Notes under the pieces: model-generated
What the model was told of the DNA's origin: nothing
Databases searched by the model: none
What the model saw: the letters and a program-made list of their open reading frames with translations, nothing else
Made by a program: the position numbers and the translations under genes
Assembly (NCBI RefSeq): GCF_020075705.1
Contig: NZ_JAIQUM010000010.1
Location: forward strand, 53,838-117,837
Direction of reading: 5' to 3'
DNA: 64,000 nucleotides
Source of the DNA: Metabacillus rhizolycopersici
Lineage (GTDB): Bacteria > Bacillota > Bacilli > Bacillales > Bacillaceae
Shown: piece after piece, positions 45,960-56,225 of the stretch
How positions within the stretch are numbered: position 1 is the stretch's first letter
Layout: each line of letters opens with the position of its first letter

Positions 45960-47390
45960 TTAAAAGTCACTAAATGCATACTGAGGCAAAACAATTTGCA
46001 GATTTGTTCCATTTGAATTACTATCCACTACTTGTATATCCCCACGATGTTCAAAAATAATTTTTTTTACAAAAGGTAAACCTAAACCCATCCCTTCTAT
46101 TTTATAAGAAGTAAAAGGATCAAAAATAGTTTCCCAGTTTTCTATAGGTATTCCTTTTCCAGTATCAATCACGTTTATATGAATCATGTCAGCCTCAACA
46201 TAAGTCGAAATCGTTATTTTTCTTATGGTTCTATCTTTGGGAATTGCTTCAATACTGTTTTTGATTAAATTAATAAACACTTGCTTTAAATATGTTTGAT
46301 TTACATGCGCTTTTAAAGTTTTATATTTTTTTTCAAAAGAAACTTCTACTGACTTGTCTTTTGATAGTTCTTCTGTTAGTTCAATTGCATTATCAATGAT
46401 TAAATTAAGATCGACCATTTTATAATCAATGGAGTTATATTTTATAAATTTCATATAATTTTGTGTTAATTCATTAATTTGTTGTGCAGCAGTATAAATC
46501 ATTCCGTTCATTTTATGACCTTGTTTCGGTAATGTTTCTAACTCGCTCAATAACTTTGAATATCCATTTACAACAACAAGTGAATTTTTCACTTCATGTA
46601 CTAAACTAGCTGTTAAATTCCCTGTATAATCTAATTTTTTTTGACGCTCAATCAAATGATTATAGTTTACTGTCATCATTGTATTTATTCGCACAAACGA
46701 AAAGACAATGATGACAGAAAAAATAATTACTCCTAAACTACTATATAATGCCCCTGTTTCGGGAGAAAAGTTAATTAACCCTGATACAAATAGTAAAAAA
46801 GAGCATAAGAAAAATGTACTTAAAAAATCTTTATAGTATTTATTTTGAAGATTTTTAGTAATCATATAGGAAAAAGCTACAAATATAATAAAACTAACTA
46901 TATGAATTATATACAAAAAATGAAGCGGTCCATATTGAGGGAAATAGTAATACGAATTGGAATTTGTAACCTTAAAATCCTGTAATCCGCTAATCCCGAA
47001 TTCTGTCATATTTATCAAGTAAATGATAGTACTCCAAATGCACGAAAACACTAAAAATTTCCTATTAAACACAAATAATAGAAAACGATTAAATAATGTA
47101 TTTTTAAGATTAAATGCATGATTTTTTAAAGTAATATATGCGATATAAAAAACTAAAGGTACCATAAAAGTTGTTCCCGCTCTAAAAATCTTAAAAAGCC
47201 ATAATATAACTTCTTTAGAAAAAGTACCTTTTAAGTATAAAACTGCTATATCCAATTGCCATAAACTAATTGAAAGCATGTAAAGCAGTAAAGGGATTGC
47301 TAGTTTAGAACCGCTATACAATTTTAAAACAGAGATCGCTAATACTACCGGAATAATTCCTATAATAGCGATTAAAAACGATATGATCAA
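45960..47390 (-). CDS. Membrane sensor histidine kinase
   Basis: The 476-residue protein has seven to eight hydrophobic segments in residues 1 to about 245, with almost no extracellular domain, so it may sense a membrane or intracellular signal. The kinase core follows: H box TASLVHEVKNSLVVVNGYSK (His about 271), N box INLIKNSIEAI, G1 VIDTGKGIPIENWETIFDPF and G2 GMGLGLPFVKK. No response regulator gene is adjacent, as is usual for kinases that feed the Spo0 phosphorelay, and a Spo0E-like gene is nearby. Its start lies 12 bases after the stop of a ketosynthase pseudogene. Confidence 0.88.
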   Translation of the reverse strand: MIISFLIAIIGIIPVVLAISVLKLYSGSKLAIPLLLYMLSISLWQLDIAVLYLKGTFSKEVILWLFKIFRAGTTFMVPLVFYIAYITLKNHAFNLKNTLFNRFLLFVFNRKFLVFSCIWSTIIYLINMTEFGISGLQDFKVTNSNSYYYFPQYGPLHFLYIIHIVSFIIFVAFSYMITKNLQNKYYKDFLSTFFLCSFLLFVSGLINFSPETGALYSSLGVIIFSVIIVFSFVRINTMMTVNYNHLIERQKKLDYTGNLTASLVHEVKNSLVVVNGYSKLLSELETLPKQGHKMNGMIYTAAQQINELTQNYMKFIKYNSIDYKMVDLNLIIDNAIELTEELSKDKSVEVSFEKKYKTLKAHVNQTYLKQVFINLIKNSIEAIPKDRTIRKITISTYVEADMIHINVIDTGKGIPIENWETIFDPFTSYKIEGMGLGLPFVKKIIFEHRGDIQVVDSNSNGTNLQIVLPQYAFSDF

Positions 47391-47402
47391 TGTTTACACC
47401 TA

Positions 47403-48079
47403 CTAATATTTATATCTTTTTACATAACCACATGCATTATTGCCTCCAAGCCCATGATTAGTTATTGCTACTTCATTAACCTCTTGAAACAAAGTTTCAG
47501 TAATACTATTCATATCTTCAAAACCATCTTTTTTGGTGCGAATGGTTGGAGGTATAAACCATTGGGTAATACTTAACAATGAAGAAATGACTTGCAATAC
47601 TCCACTAGCACCATAAGGATTTCCTATCATACTCTTTATGGAAGTGTATGGGACGGTATGGTTAAATACTTCTTTTGAAGAATATTCCTCTATTCTATCA
47701 TTTACATTTATCCCTAATGCCTGACTGTTTATATATAGATTCTTGGTACACCTTTTCACCAATTGCTCCTACTGAACCATCAAAAAAAGTCCGACTTTTT
47801 TATCGGATAAATTAGATAGTTTAGCATGTTTTATTGCTTCCATTCCAGCAGACATACCAAGAAGTGTAACCCTTGGTAATCTTTTATATCTTTTATCATG
47901 CTCATATTCCTCTAAGCTTTCTTTTATCTGACCAACAATAGTATTTTCACTATTGGTAACAAAGTTGATACAGATTGTAAACAACAGACACCATTTTTTA
48001 AATTAGATACAAATTCTGCAGTGTTATTTGTCCTAAGGGCTTTTACCCCATAACCAGTTACAACTATTTTATCTTTCAA
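47403..48079 (-). pseudogene. Beta-ketoacyl synthase (FabF-like) pseudogene
   Basis: From TTG at 48079 (after GGGTGGA) the sequence begins KDKIVVTGYGVKALRTNNTA and FVSNLKNG, the N-terminus of a FabF-type synthase, followed by LPRVTLLGMSAGMEAIKHAK. After frameshifts, SVGAIGEKVYQES continues. The C-terminal frame has YINSQALGINVNDRIEEYSS, PYTSIKSMIGNPYGASGVLQ and NHGLGGNNACGYVKR. The middle, including the catalytic Cys region, is deleted: about 225 residues remain of the usual 400. It is in the same direction as the sensor kinase gene and probably once shared its transcript. Confidence 0.82.
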
Positions 48080-48212
48080 TATTTCCACCCTTTTATACAA
48101 TTATACAAAAGATAGTATTATTATCATAGGTAAAAATATCTAGAAATTACTGGATGTATTTTTTGAATTACTGATTAGATTAATAAAATAGTTGTATATT
48201 TTTAGAAAATCA

Positions 48213-48398
48213 TTATAACTGAATCTTTCTTTTATTTGATTGCCTTACCATCTGTTTTTGATATATTAATATTTTTTTGTCTAATTCTTGGCTAATTTTT
48301 AAAATTTCTCCTTGTGAATAATTTTTAGTTTGATTTCCTAATTTATATAAATACGATCGTAAGGACTGTATTTCTTTTTTTAATTGAAATATGTCCAT
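48213..48398 (-). CDS. Spo0E-family aspartyl-phosphate phosphatase
   Basis: This 61-residue protein is a two-helix Spo0E-like protein with the family motif ISQELDKKILIYQKQMV, where SQELD is the signature. Members dephosphorylate Spo0A~P and delay sporulation. It begins at ATG 48398, preceded by GGGGG. It lies near a sensor kinase of the type that feeds the phosphorelay, so the locus may carry opposing inputs to Spo0A. Confidence 0.8.
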   Translation of the reverse strand: MDIFQLKKEIQSLRSYLYKLGNQTKNYSQGEILKISQELDKKILIYQKQMVRQSNKRKIQL

Positions 48399-48621
48399 AA
48401 TAACCCCCAATAATCAAATTAATTATTCAATTATACCATCAACTTCAACTATTTTTCTGTTTTTTCGTTTTTTTGAAATATTTCCTAATAATTAGTATTG
48501 GTGAGAAAGAGAAATGAACACTTCTAACGATTTCGAGGGTATTCACTTAATTAAATAGGATTGATTCCTCACCAGCTCTATGTTGTGTGAAGGTCTGTCA
48601 ATTTAGAAGCGGCTATATTTT

Positions 48622-48918
48622 TTATTCAATCCCATCTTTATAATTTTTCTCCCAATGTTTATCCCCAATATGTTCTATGTCATCAGTTGTCTTTTCCAAT
48701 TCAGTGAGAATGATATTTTTCATTTCATTTATGGTTTCAAAGAATGTTCTTTCTTCCACTGGGTTTGGCTTAATTTTTGCAGTGGAACTTGTCCCTACTA
48801 ACATTCGGTGCCCCTCAAGTAACTTATCAAACGCTTCAAATATATGCCTAGCTAAAACCGCTATATCTTTGTGATCTTCTGGTAGTTTGTTCTTTATGTT
48901 TTCGATCCTATTATGCAT
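48622..48918 (-). CDS. Hypothetical 98-residue helical protein
   Basis: I do not recognise this protein (MHNRIENIKNKLPEDHKDIA, then AVLARHIFEAFDKLLEGHRM and ILTELEKTTDDIEHIGDKHW). It appears to be all-helical and soluble, with no Cys and no membrane segment. I use the ATG at 48918, which is nine bases after AAGGGG; ATG 48924 and longer forms are in frame. It stands alone. Confidence 0.55.
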   Translation of the reverse strand: MHNRIENIKNKLPEDHKDIAVLARHIFEAFDKLLEGHRMLVGTSSTAKIKPNPVEERTFFETINEMKNIILTELEKTTDDIEHIGDKHWEKNYKDGIE

Positions 48919-48960
48919 TTTCATTTTCCCCTTTTTTAAGATATACCTTATTTTCACCAA

Positions 48961-49358
48961 TTAATCTTAATCCATTCAACATAACAAGATCTTTAGTAGT
49001 ACAAATTATTGATAATTCAGCACATCTTAAACCAATACCCATTCTGCTTCAATTGCTTAGCATCTGTTTTCATCGTTTATCTATACTTATGAAAATCAAT
49101 AGTAATTAAAGTATTCTAAGAAGAAAAATTGAAAGTAAAGCTACTTTGAATACTTGATATCCTAACTCAGTAAACAATGTAATGATGTCTTAACACTGAG
49201 AAAACATCGAATATCTTACTTAGATAACAAAGGGTTTTAGTTGTTAATAGAGATTGCCGAATCCATGCGGTGAAAGTTGGAACTTTGACTGGAAAATCCC
49301 TTTTCGTTACTCATAAGGAGATTTATGCAACGTACTTTAGACATAAGATTCATAGTGA
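48961..49358. other. Intergenic region, nothing identified
   Basis: No gene, repeat or clear hairpin was found in these 398 A+T-rich bases between two minus-strand genes. AAGGAG near 49316 with ATG 49327 opens only a very short frame. Confidence 0.4.
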
Positions 49359-50042
49359 TTATGATTTTGGATAGGTTTGAACAAAAATTCCGTCTCCTTC
49401 CAACCATTCAGCTATAAAAACATCTTTATAATCAGATACATTTTGTGATAAGAGTTGCCTCTTTAACCAGGATTCATCATATCTCAAATCTTTAATTTCA
49501 TCCCATAATACTTCCCCATCTCGAATGAGAGTAACAGGAACATAAACAGGCTTGTCCAAAAGATTAAAATCCTCTAATGTCGTTTTCTGATACTGTGACT
49601 TCTTTAAAATGCTAATTGAACCGTTCGCTTCTAAGTAGCAAAAGGCAACTTCTCGAATCGAAAAGGTTTCACTTTGCCTAAGTAAGCTTTGTAATTGATT
49701 GATATTCATCCGATTTTTTCTTAACTCTTCCCGGTCGACTACCCCGTTTTTAATGAGAGCAGCTGGTTTCCCTTCAAAAATACCGCGAAACAATAAAGAT
49801 TTTTGTCCGAGATATTCGACAATAAAAAGTAAAATGCTCCACAATGCCATAGAGTAAATAATATAAAGGACACCAATTTGATGATCGTATAATGCGTTGC
49901 CTAGTAATTCTCCTAACACGATCGCGGCGATAAAAGTGAATGGGGTAATTTGATTAATGATTTTCTTTCCAACAAACTTGACGATAATAAAAAGAAGGAA
50001 AAACCCGATAATAAGTTCAATGGTTAGATACATGACCTTCAT
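49359..50042 (-). CDS. DUF421 (YetF/YdfS-like) membrane protein
   Basis: The 227-residue protein has three N-terminal membrane helices (residues 5-22, 35-52 and 58-78) and a cytoplasmic region of about 145 residues. The conserved blocks KFVGKKIINQITPFTFIAAI and VLGELLGNALY, and AALIKNGVVDREELRKNRMN and REVAFCYLEANGSISILKKS, match the Bacillus YetF family, some members of which have been linked to spores. The ATG at 50042 follows GGAG by nine bases. Confidence 0.85.
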   Translation of the reverse strand: MKVMYLTIELIIGFFLLFIIVKFVGKKIINQITPFTFIAAIVLGELLGNALYDHQIGVLYIIYSMALWSILLFIVEYLGQKSLLFRGIFEGKPAALIKNGVVDREELRKNRMNINQLQSLLRQSETFSIREVAFCYLEANGSISILKKSQYQKTTLEDFNLLDKPVYVPVTLIRDGEVLWDEIKDLRYDESWLKRQLLSQNVSDYKDVFIAEWLEGDGIFVQTYPKS

Positions 50043-50199
50043 TTATAAATACTCCAATCTAATTAAACATCGTGATTACATTTTCATTTATTTCCAATTA
50101 CTGATCGTTATAATACAAACCGGTACATAACGTTCGCAGAAGCACCTTTTATCTATATGGGGTAGCATCATGATTTTGATTTGTTGACCGGACCACACA

Positions 50200-50234
50200 A
50201 AAAAAGGACTTCCATTTTGAAGAAGTCCTTTTTT
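50200..50234. terminator. Bidirectional terminator
   Basis: AAAAAAGGACTTC and GAAGTCCTTTTTT form a perfect 13-bp stem downstream of the GIY-YIG gene on the minus strand. Confidence 0.85.
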
Positions 50235-50304
50235 AAATATATGAACAATAGCTTTTATAGGAATTAACAAACTAACTTACTGATCCTTAACATCTATGTT
50301 TACA

Positions 50305-50679
50305 TTATTTATAATATACTTTATCTACATTGTATTTCGCTTGAAACTTATTCGTAATGTACGTTTCATAAATGTCTCTTTCCATTGGATCTTCTACTAA
50401 ACATACATCTATTCTGTACACTTCTTCTCTATGATTCTGAATTGGTGACACCGTGTCTTCAAGATGCTTCTTAACTCTTTGTCTTAGCTTTCTTGCTTTC
50501 CCAACAAAAAGTAATTCATCTTTTTTATTGTAAAACAAGATAATGCCGCCTTTATCTCTCGGAATCTTATGAATGTCAATGAATCCCTCAATTGACTTTA
50601 TAACTGGTTCATTTTCATCTCGTACTTGCGTTCGTTCTATGATTGAAACGTCTACTTTAGGTATATCAATTTTTATCAT
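50305..50679 (-). CDS. GIY-YIG nuclease-domain protein
   Basis: The 124-residue protein has a GIY-YIG-like core from about residue 43: GGIILFYNKKDELLFVGKAR (with GII and FVG in place of GIY and YIG), RKLRQRVKKHL, and a Glu in DIYETYITNKFQAKYNVDK near the C-terminus. Proteins of this type occur as stand-alone DNA endonucleases in bacilli; the target is not known. ATG 50679 follows AAAGGACGTG. It lies 69 bp downstream of the SNF2 helicase gene on the same strand. Confidence 0.78.
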   Translation of the reverse strand: MIKIDIPKVDVSIIERTQVRDENEPVIKSIEGFIDIHKIPRDKGGIILFYNKKDELLFVGKARKLRQRVKKHLEDTVSPIQNHREEVYRIDVCLVEDPMERDIYETYITNKFQAKYNVDKVYYK

Positions 50680-50748
50680 CAATCTTCACGTCCTTTTTTT
50701 CATACAATGTATAGAGTATCACAAGTTGATAAGAAATACTATCTTACT

Positions 50749-53700
50749 CTAAATCATCAAGATCTCCCTAAGATCCTCTTCAGTCAGAGCTGATAGGTTT
50801 TTCTCATCAGAATCAATGATTTCTTCGATGAGATGTCGTTTTTTCTCTTGGAGTTCATTCATTTTTTCCTCGATTGTTCCGCGGGCAACCAGCTTGATAA
50901 CCTGTACATCATTTTTCTGGCCAAGACGATGGGCACGGTCTGCTGCTTGCTCCTCAACTGCTGGATTCCACCAAGTATCATATAAAATAACGGTATCTGC
51001 ACTCATCAAGTTAAGGCCAGTCCCCCCTGCTTTCAAGGAAATGAGAAATAAATCGCGTTCGCCGTTATTAAATCGATTGCAGATTTCAATTCGATCTTCA
51101 GATGGGGTTTGTCCATCGAGGTAAAAGAAAGGCAGTCCTTTCAATGCTAATTGTCTACCTATGAGTTCTAGCATTTTCGTGAATTGTGAGAAAATTAATA
51201 CCCTTCTTCCTGATAGCTTCGATTGCTCTACAATTTGCATAAGCTGTTCAAATTTTGCTGATTTTCCTTTATAGTTGTCCACAAATAGGCTTGGGTGACA
51301 ACAAATCTGTCGTAACCGAGTTATACCAGCCAAGATTTTGATGCGATTTTTTCGAAGTGTATCCTTATCCAGATGCTTTAATGTATCATGTCTCAGCTTT
51401 GCTAAATAGGCCGCATACAATTTCTTCTGTTCAGGAAGCAGCTCCACTGATTCAGTCGACTCGACTTTTTTAGGAAACTCTGAAAGTACGTCTTCCTTCA
51501 TCCTGCGAAGCAAAAATGGTCGGATTCTCCGAGCAATCGTTTCCCTTGAAAGTTTGCTGTATTCCTTTAATCCAAGGAATAATTCAGGAAAGATAATGTG
51601 AAAAATGGACCACAGCTCTTCAATGGAATTTTCCACTGGTGTCCCAGTGAGTGCGAAGCGATAATCTGCCTGTATCTTCTTTACCGCGCGCGCAGTTTGT
51701 GTCGTAGGATTTTTAAACACCTGAGCCTCATCAAAAAACACTGTGTAAAATACTTGTCGCTCATACCATGTTAGATCCATGCGTAATAACGGATAAGAAG
51801 TGATCACAACATCGATATCCGTTAATTTCTTTTGAATTTTGCCCCTCTCTGTTTTATTACCATCGATAACAATGGCACGTAATTCAGGGGTGAATTTCAT
51901 GATTTCACTTAGCCAGTTATACGTTAATGAGGATGGGCATACAATCAGTACCGGAAGTTTATTTTTACGGATTTCAGGAAGCTCTGATAGAATGAACGCA
52001 AGACTTTGTAGGGTTTTTCCTAGTCCCATATCATCTGCGAGAATCCCTCCAAACCCATAGTAGGCAAGAGTTTTCATCCATTGAAAGCCTAATTTTTGAT
52101 AGTCTTTAAGTATTGACGCTAAACTACTCGGTAGTTGAAACTCCAAACTACCGGGATTGTGAATGGTTTCTAGAAACTGACGAAACGATGCTTCTAACTT
52201 AAATACTTTGCTCCCACCGACAGTATCAAGAAGTTGTAGACTCTGGTTTATTGATAAACTCAAACCACTTGCAAGATCTTTATTCTGGATCTCGGGTGAA
52301 TGAAGAAAACGACGAATTTCTGCAAATTCGCTTGTCTCCAATGAAAGCAGCGACCCATCCCGCAAGCGATAATATTTCCGTTTTTCCTCTAAGGCTTGTA
52401 GAACATCTCTTATGTGTTTTTCAGGTATTCCATCCATTTCGAATGTAAATTCAAGCCAGTTTGTCCGTTCCCTTTTGAACTTTACTCGTATCTGTGGGTG
52501 AACATTTCCTCTGAAAATTCGATTTCTTACAGCAGTCGTTGCATAAATTTGCACAATTTTTTTCATCTTTGGTATGACATGGGTTAAAAATTCATACTCC
52601 AACTCATCATTTTGCAAAAAATAACCGCCATCCGTCTTCGTAAACAAGCTTTCATCCATCAGCTGCAGGATCTCATCCTCCTTGTCTACATCCCTTATCA
52701 CCATCGAACCTGCAGGGAGCACACGATTCTCCACTGGATTCATCACGATTTTTTCATAGTGAAATTCGAGTCCAGCAAGCAGACGATTTTTCACACGATC
52801 CAAGTAAAGCTTAGCAATCAACGGCGACTTCATAAACTGGTTAGCTATTACGCCAGATATTTTGACATCACCTAGTTTTCTTAAACCTGGAACCACTTTT
52901 TCGAGAAAATAACCGATTTGCCCATGAGAAATTGGAATGTCATTTGTCCCCGAAGCCTCTACCATCTGTTTTAGATCGTAAAGACGATTACAATCCTGAC
53001 TTTCCAACTGTTTTAATTTTCCATTAAATAATACAGTCAGATAAGAGTTTAGGATAACCATCTGATGTAAGCCATTAATCTTCAATCGATACCTATTACC
53101 GTTCGTTTCTTCAAGGTCGAATTGTAATGGAAGCAATCCATCAGTTAAGTGTAATCCATCAAACGTTTGACCGTCATATACCAATTTCACCTTTGGAGCC
53201 TTTATTAGTGAAGGTAGCAAATTTTTCCAAGAAGACGGTGAGATGAGTAGTAGATCATTGCTGATTGGTTGGCTATTTTCGTTTGGTAATGTGGCAAAAT
53301 ACATTTTTTCATCATGATTCATTTGGATGAGCTGCTGGGTGACAGCATCTGTTTCTTTTGGAAAGCAATGAAGATGATGGTTAAAAGTAAATGTATCGGA
53401 AAGTGTGCAATGAGAGCCCTCCTTCAGATTTTCCAGAAAGGTCCTGATATTTTGCACGTGGATCTCATTAATTTTTATTTCAATACCAAGCATTTGTTGC
53501 CCTTTACTAATAGTGACCGGTTTACAAGTAAACTCGACGTCAAGTACTTGCCTGTTTTCAAAATATGTTTGATGACCACTTAATCGGACGGACTGTGTAT
53601 TAAAAAGGGTAAACAATCCGTCTGTCAGGTCTTGATTCGCTGGATCCAGTTCAATTGGTGCTGTTCCATGACGTTGATGTTCATATATCGCTACTAAAAC

Positions 53701-53952
53701 AGCGGCAATATGCTGACAATCTTTATCAAAAGAAGCTAGCTTAGGACAGCTGCATTTCGTTTGTATTCCGCCGGAGGCATCCCTTTCAATCGTAACAAAA
53801 AAATCTTCCGCTCCGAGCACCTTCGCTTTACTTTCATTTGAGGTATATTGTTCAAACTTGATTTTATTTGAATGATAAAAGGCCTCTCCTCTTTTAAAGG
53901 ATACAGTGCCACACATGTCTTTTATGATTTTATGATTTACTTTTATGTTCAA
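50749..53952 (-). CDS. SNF2-family helicase with SWIM zinc finger
   Basis: This protein of about 1,067 residues has a SWIM zinc finger near residues 60-85 (CSCPKLASFDKDCQHIAAVL), a middle region of SNF2_assoc type, and a C-terminal two-lobe ATPase: ILADDMGLGKTLQSLAFIL (Walker A), VFFDEAQVFKNP (DEAQ box), ALTGTPVENSIEELWSIF, then RVLIFSQFTKMLELIGRQL and ADRAHRLGQKNDVQVIKLVA (motif VI). It resembles B. subtilis YwqA. Such proteins move along double-stranded DNA. TTG at 53952 is preferred because AAAGGAG is eight bases upstream. Confidence 0.9.
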   Translation of the reverse strand: MNIKVNHKIIKDMCGTVSFKRGEAFYHSNKIKFEQYTSNESKAKVLGAEDFFVTIERDASGGIQTKCSCPKLASFDKDCQHIAAVLVAIYEHQRHGTAPIELDPANQDLTDGLFTLFNTQSVRLSGHQTYFENRQVLDVEFTCKPVTISKGQQMLGIEIKINEIHVQNIRTFLENLKEGSHCTLSDTFTFNHHLHCFPKETDAVTQQLIQMNHDEKMYFATLPNENSQPISNDLLLISPSSWKNLLPSLIKAPKVKLVYDGQTFDGLHLTDGLLPLQFDLEETNGNRYRLKINGLHQMVILNSYLTVLFNGKLKQLESQDCNRLYDLKQMVEASGTNDIPISHGQIGYFLEKVVPGLRKLGDVKISGVIANQFMKSPLIAKLYLDRVKNRLLAGLEFHYEKIVMNPVENRVLPAGSMVIRDVDKEDEILQLMDESLFTKTDGGYFLQNDELEYEFLTHVIPKMKKIVQIYATTAVRNRIFRGNVHPQIRVKFKRERTNWLEFTFEMDGIPEKHIRDVLQALEEKRKYYRLRDGSLLSLETSEFAEIRRFLHSPEIQNKDLASGLSLSINQSLQLLDTVGGSKVFKLEASFRQFLETIHNPGSLEFQLPSSLASILKDYQKLGFQWMKTLAYYGFGGILADDMGLGKTLQSLAFILSELPEIRKNKLPVLIVCPSSLTYNWLSEIMKFTPELRAIVIDGNKTERGKIQKKLTDIDVVITSYPLLRMDLTWYERQVFYTVFFDEAQVFKNPTTQTARAVKKIQADYRFALTGTPVENSIEELWSIFHIIFPELFLGLKEYSKLSRETIARRIRPFLLRRMKEDVLSEFPKKVESTESVELLPEQKKLYAAYLAKLRHDTLKHLDKDTLRKNRIKILAGITRLRQICCHPSLFVDNYKGKSAKFEQLMQIVEQSKLSGRRVLIFSQFTKMLELIGRQLALKGLPFFYLDGQTPSEDRIEICNRFNNGERDLFLISLKAGGTGLNLMSADTVILYDTWWNPAVEEQAADRAHRLGQKNDVQVIKLVARGTIEEKMNELQEKKRHLIEEIIDSDEKNLSALTEEDLREILMI

Positions 53953-54211
53953 ATGTCCAACTCCTTTCATGAGGACATTTTGATGTTTATTCATCGATGC
54001 TTGTTTGAACAGTTTCTAATTATGTAGCAGTAGTCAAAATCAATATCATGATTGTATCATAAGGATTGAATGATTACCTGTAGTAGACCATCAAAAAATG
54101 TGTTGCCTAAAACAACTTGCGACAAAAGCATAGCGATTTTGATCCTAAATAATGGGGACAAATGTTACAACGATGAAAATTGTTTGAAAGTTATTACAAA
54201 AAGAAAGGCTG

Positions 54212-54703
54212 ATGGAAATGGAATGTACGATCCGAGAGATGCAAATGGCAGATATTCAACAAGTGCAACAAGTTGCTAAAACAAGTTGGAATAACACTTA
54301 CGAGGAAATAATTCCATTTGAAATTCAGGAAAGTTTTTTAAAATCTGCTTATAATGATGCGATGATGCAAAGACGATTAGAAAATTCATTTATTTGGGTT
54401 TCAGAAGTGGATGGAAAAATTGTTGGCTTTGCAAACTTTTCTTCCGTAGAAGAATACGGTGCGACAGAACTCGGAGCAATTTATGTAATTCCTGATTGCC
54501 AAGGAAAAGGTATAGGAACAGCTTTACTAAATGAGGGTATCAAAAACATAGAAGGTGCAAAAGAGATTTTTATTAATGTAGAAAAAGAGAATCGTATCGG
54601 AATAACATTTTACAAAGCAAAAGGGTTTAAAGTTGTTTCTGAATTTGATGATGACTTTAATGGACATATCTTGAAAACAGTAAGAATGGTTTTAGACGTG
54701 TAA
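54212..54703 (+). CDS. GNAT-family N-acetyltransferase
   Basis: The 163-residue protein has the GNAT acetyl-CoA signature GAIYVIPDCQGKGIGTALLN (the QGKGIG loop, about residues 95-100), a preceding strand with GKIVGFANFSS and a C-terminal FYKAKGFKVVSEF. The substrate cannot be inferred. It is divergent from the SNF2 gene and stands alone. Confidence 0.88.
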   Translation: MEMECTIREMQMADIQQVQQVAKTSWNNTYEEIIPFEIQESFLKSAYNDAMMQRRLENSFIWVSEVDGKIVGFANFSSVEEYGATELGAIYVIPDCQGKGIGTALLNEGIKNIEGAKEIFINVEKENRIGITFYKAKGFKVVSEFDDDFNGHILKTVRMVLDV

Positions 54704-55025
54704 TGCTCACGAATTAGTCGGTTTTTTTGATTTTTTAATGAACTTAATAACAGAAATAGTTTTAATTATTATAAATAAATTAATTTTATGCTATATTTGT
54801 TTAGGAAAAATAGGCAGGATCATATTTGATTTACAAAGTTTAATATGTTCCCACCTTTTCATATTGTAGATTTGATTTGCAATTAAACGTTCTATTGTTA
54901 CGCTATCAAAGCTTAAGAAAATAAGATAGACAGATATTATACATGACTAATAGGTGAAGTCATGCTCTTTTAGTTCTTAAATTGGATAACCAAACTGAAT
55001 TTTCAACTCAGAGATTTAATCAACT
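54704..55025. other. Intergenic region, nothing identified
   Basis: This is an A+T-rich gap between convergent genes. GGTTTTTTTGATTTTTTAATG near 54720 is T-rich, but no convincing hairpin precedes it. No gene is supported. Confidence 0.4.
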
Positions 55026-56225
55026 TCACTCCTTTCTGGATGACTTGTCGATACCGGTGTATTTGACGACTGGCCATTTCTCCTTCCGCAATGCGTTTAT
55101 CAGCTCCGGTCCTACGTGCAAGTGGTCCTGAACTAGTTCTTTTGGAGTCAGTGCCATCCACTGGTTCAACGATACATCGGCAAAGCGATTACTCTTGAAT
55201 ATCTCTAGAAACCATAGGCTTTGGTTGCAGGTGTTTTGGATGTAATGTCCCATGGCAAACGGTACATACCCCACATCACCTGCCCGGTAATTAAACGTTC
55301 GGGCTGTGCCACTCGCCGCGAATACCGTCATTCGCCCGATTCCCGAGAGGTAATACTGCCACTCATCCTTATTCGGATGCCAATGCATTTCTCTCATTCC
55401 ACCCGGTTTGATTTCCACCAAAGCAGCTGCAATGGAAGTCGAAATGGGGAAATTGGTGGAATCAACTATACGTACCGTTCCCCCCGGAGTTACGATTGGA
55501 TCCTGTGCAAGTAACCGATGGGTGAAGCTCTTAGGCACAGTACCATAAGGATCCGAAACCTCGTCGCTTTCCAGTGAGCCTGGTGTCTTTGTTTGAAAAA
55601 TGTATCGTTGTTTTGTCGGGATGTTGGCAAAAGCGCTTTCTGGTACACCGAAATTCGCAGCTAGCACGTCTTTTGGTGTGTGTGCGAACCAATCGGTAAT
55701 AGTGAAGGTATCGAATTCGGAAAAGCTACCATCGTCGAAAACGAGCAAAAATTCGCAACCTTCCTCTAGTCCTTGTATCGAGTGTGGAATTCCGGCAGGA
55801 AAGAACCATAAATCTCCTGCGCCAACATCGGCAATAAAGTTTCGCCCGTCTTGATCGACCGAAGTGATTCGTGCACGGCCCAATATCATGTAGGCCCATT
55901 CTGATTGCTTATGCCAATGTAACTCACGCACACCACCTGGCGTCAGTCGCATGTTCACACCTGCAAGCGTGGTAGCGATTGGCAGCTCTCTGACCGTTAC
56001 TTCCCTTGACCAACCTCCATGATTTAACTGCATATGTGTATCAGAAAAAGAGAACTTTAAATTGGGGATCGTTCCAGCATCTGTGGCCGGAGGTACTAGC
56101 ATATCGGGGTTTTCAAGGTCCCTCATGACGTCTCGTGGACCGAAATCGGTCGCACCAGCGCCATCATCCCTGATTGGCTGCGGAACATTTTCGTACGAAG
56201 CTTTTTCCCTTGGTCGATTTTTCAT
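55026..56225 (-). CDS. oxdC: Bicupin oxalate decarboxylase (OxdC-like)
   Basis: The 399-residue protein has two cupin barrels. The N-terminal site has [16 protein letters not shown] and [12 protein letters not shown]; the C-terminal site has [17 protein letters not shown] and [10 protein letters not shown], giving three His and one Glu for Mn each. OxdC converts oxalate to formate and CO2. The flexible lid that in B. subtilis OxdC reads SENST is SEFDT here; the catalytic Glu is kept. The ATG at 56225 follows AAAGGAG by eight bases. There is no signal peptide. B. subtilis OxdC is acid-induced; regulation here is not visible. Confidence 0.9.
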   Translation of the reverse strand: MKNRPREKASYENVPQPIRDDGAGATDFGPRDVMRDLENPDMLVPPATDAGTIPNLKFSFSDTHMQLNHGGWSREVTVRELPIATTLAGVNMRLTPGGVRELHWHKQSEWAYMILGRARITSVDQDGRNFIADVGAGDLWFFPAGIPHSIQGLEEGCEFLLVFDDGSFSEFDTFTITDWFAHTPKDVLAANFGVPESAFANIPTKQRYIFQTKTPGSLESDEVSDPYGTVPKSFTHRLLAQDPIVTPGGTVRIVDSTNFPISTSIAAALVEIKPGGMREMHWHPNKDEWQYYLSGIGRMTVFAASGTARTFNYRAGDVGYVPFAMGHYIQNTCNQSLWFLEIFKSNRFADVSLNQWMALTPKELVQDHLHVGPELINALRKEKWPVVKYTGIDKSSRKE

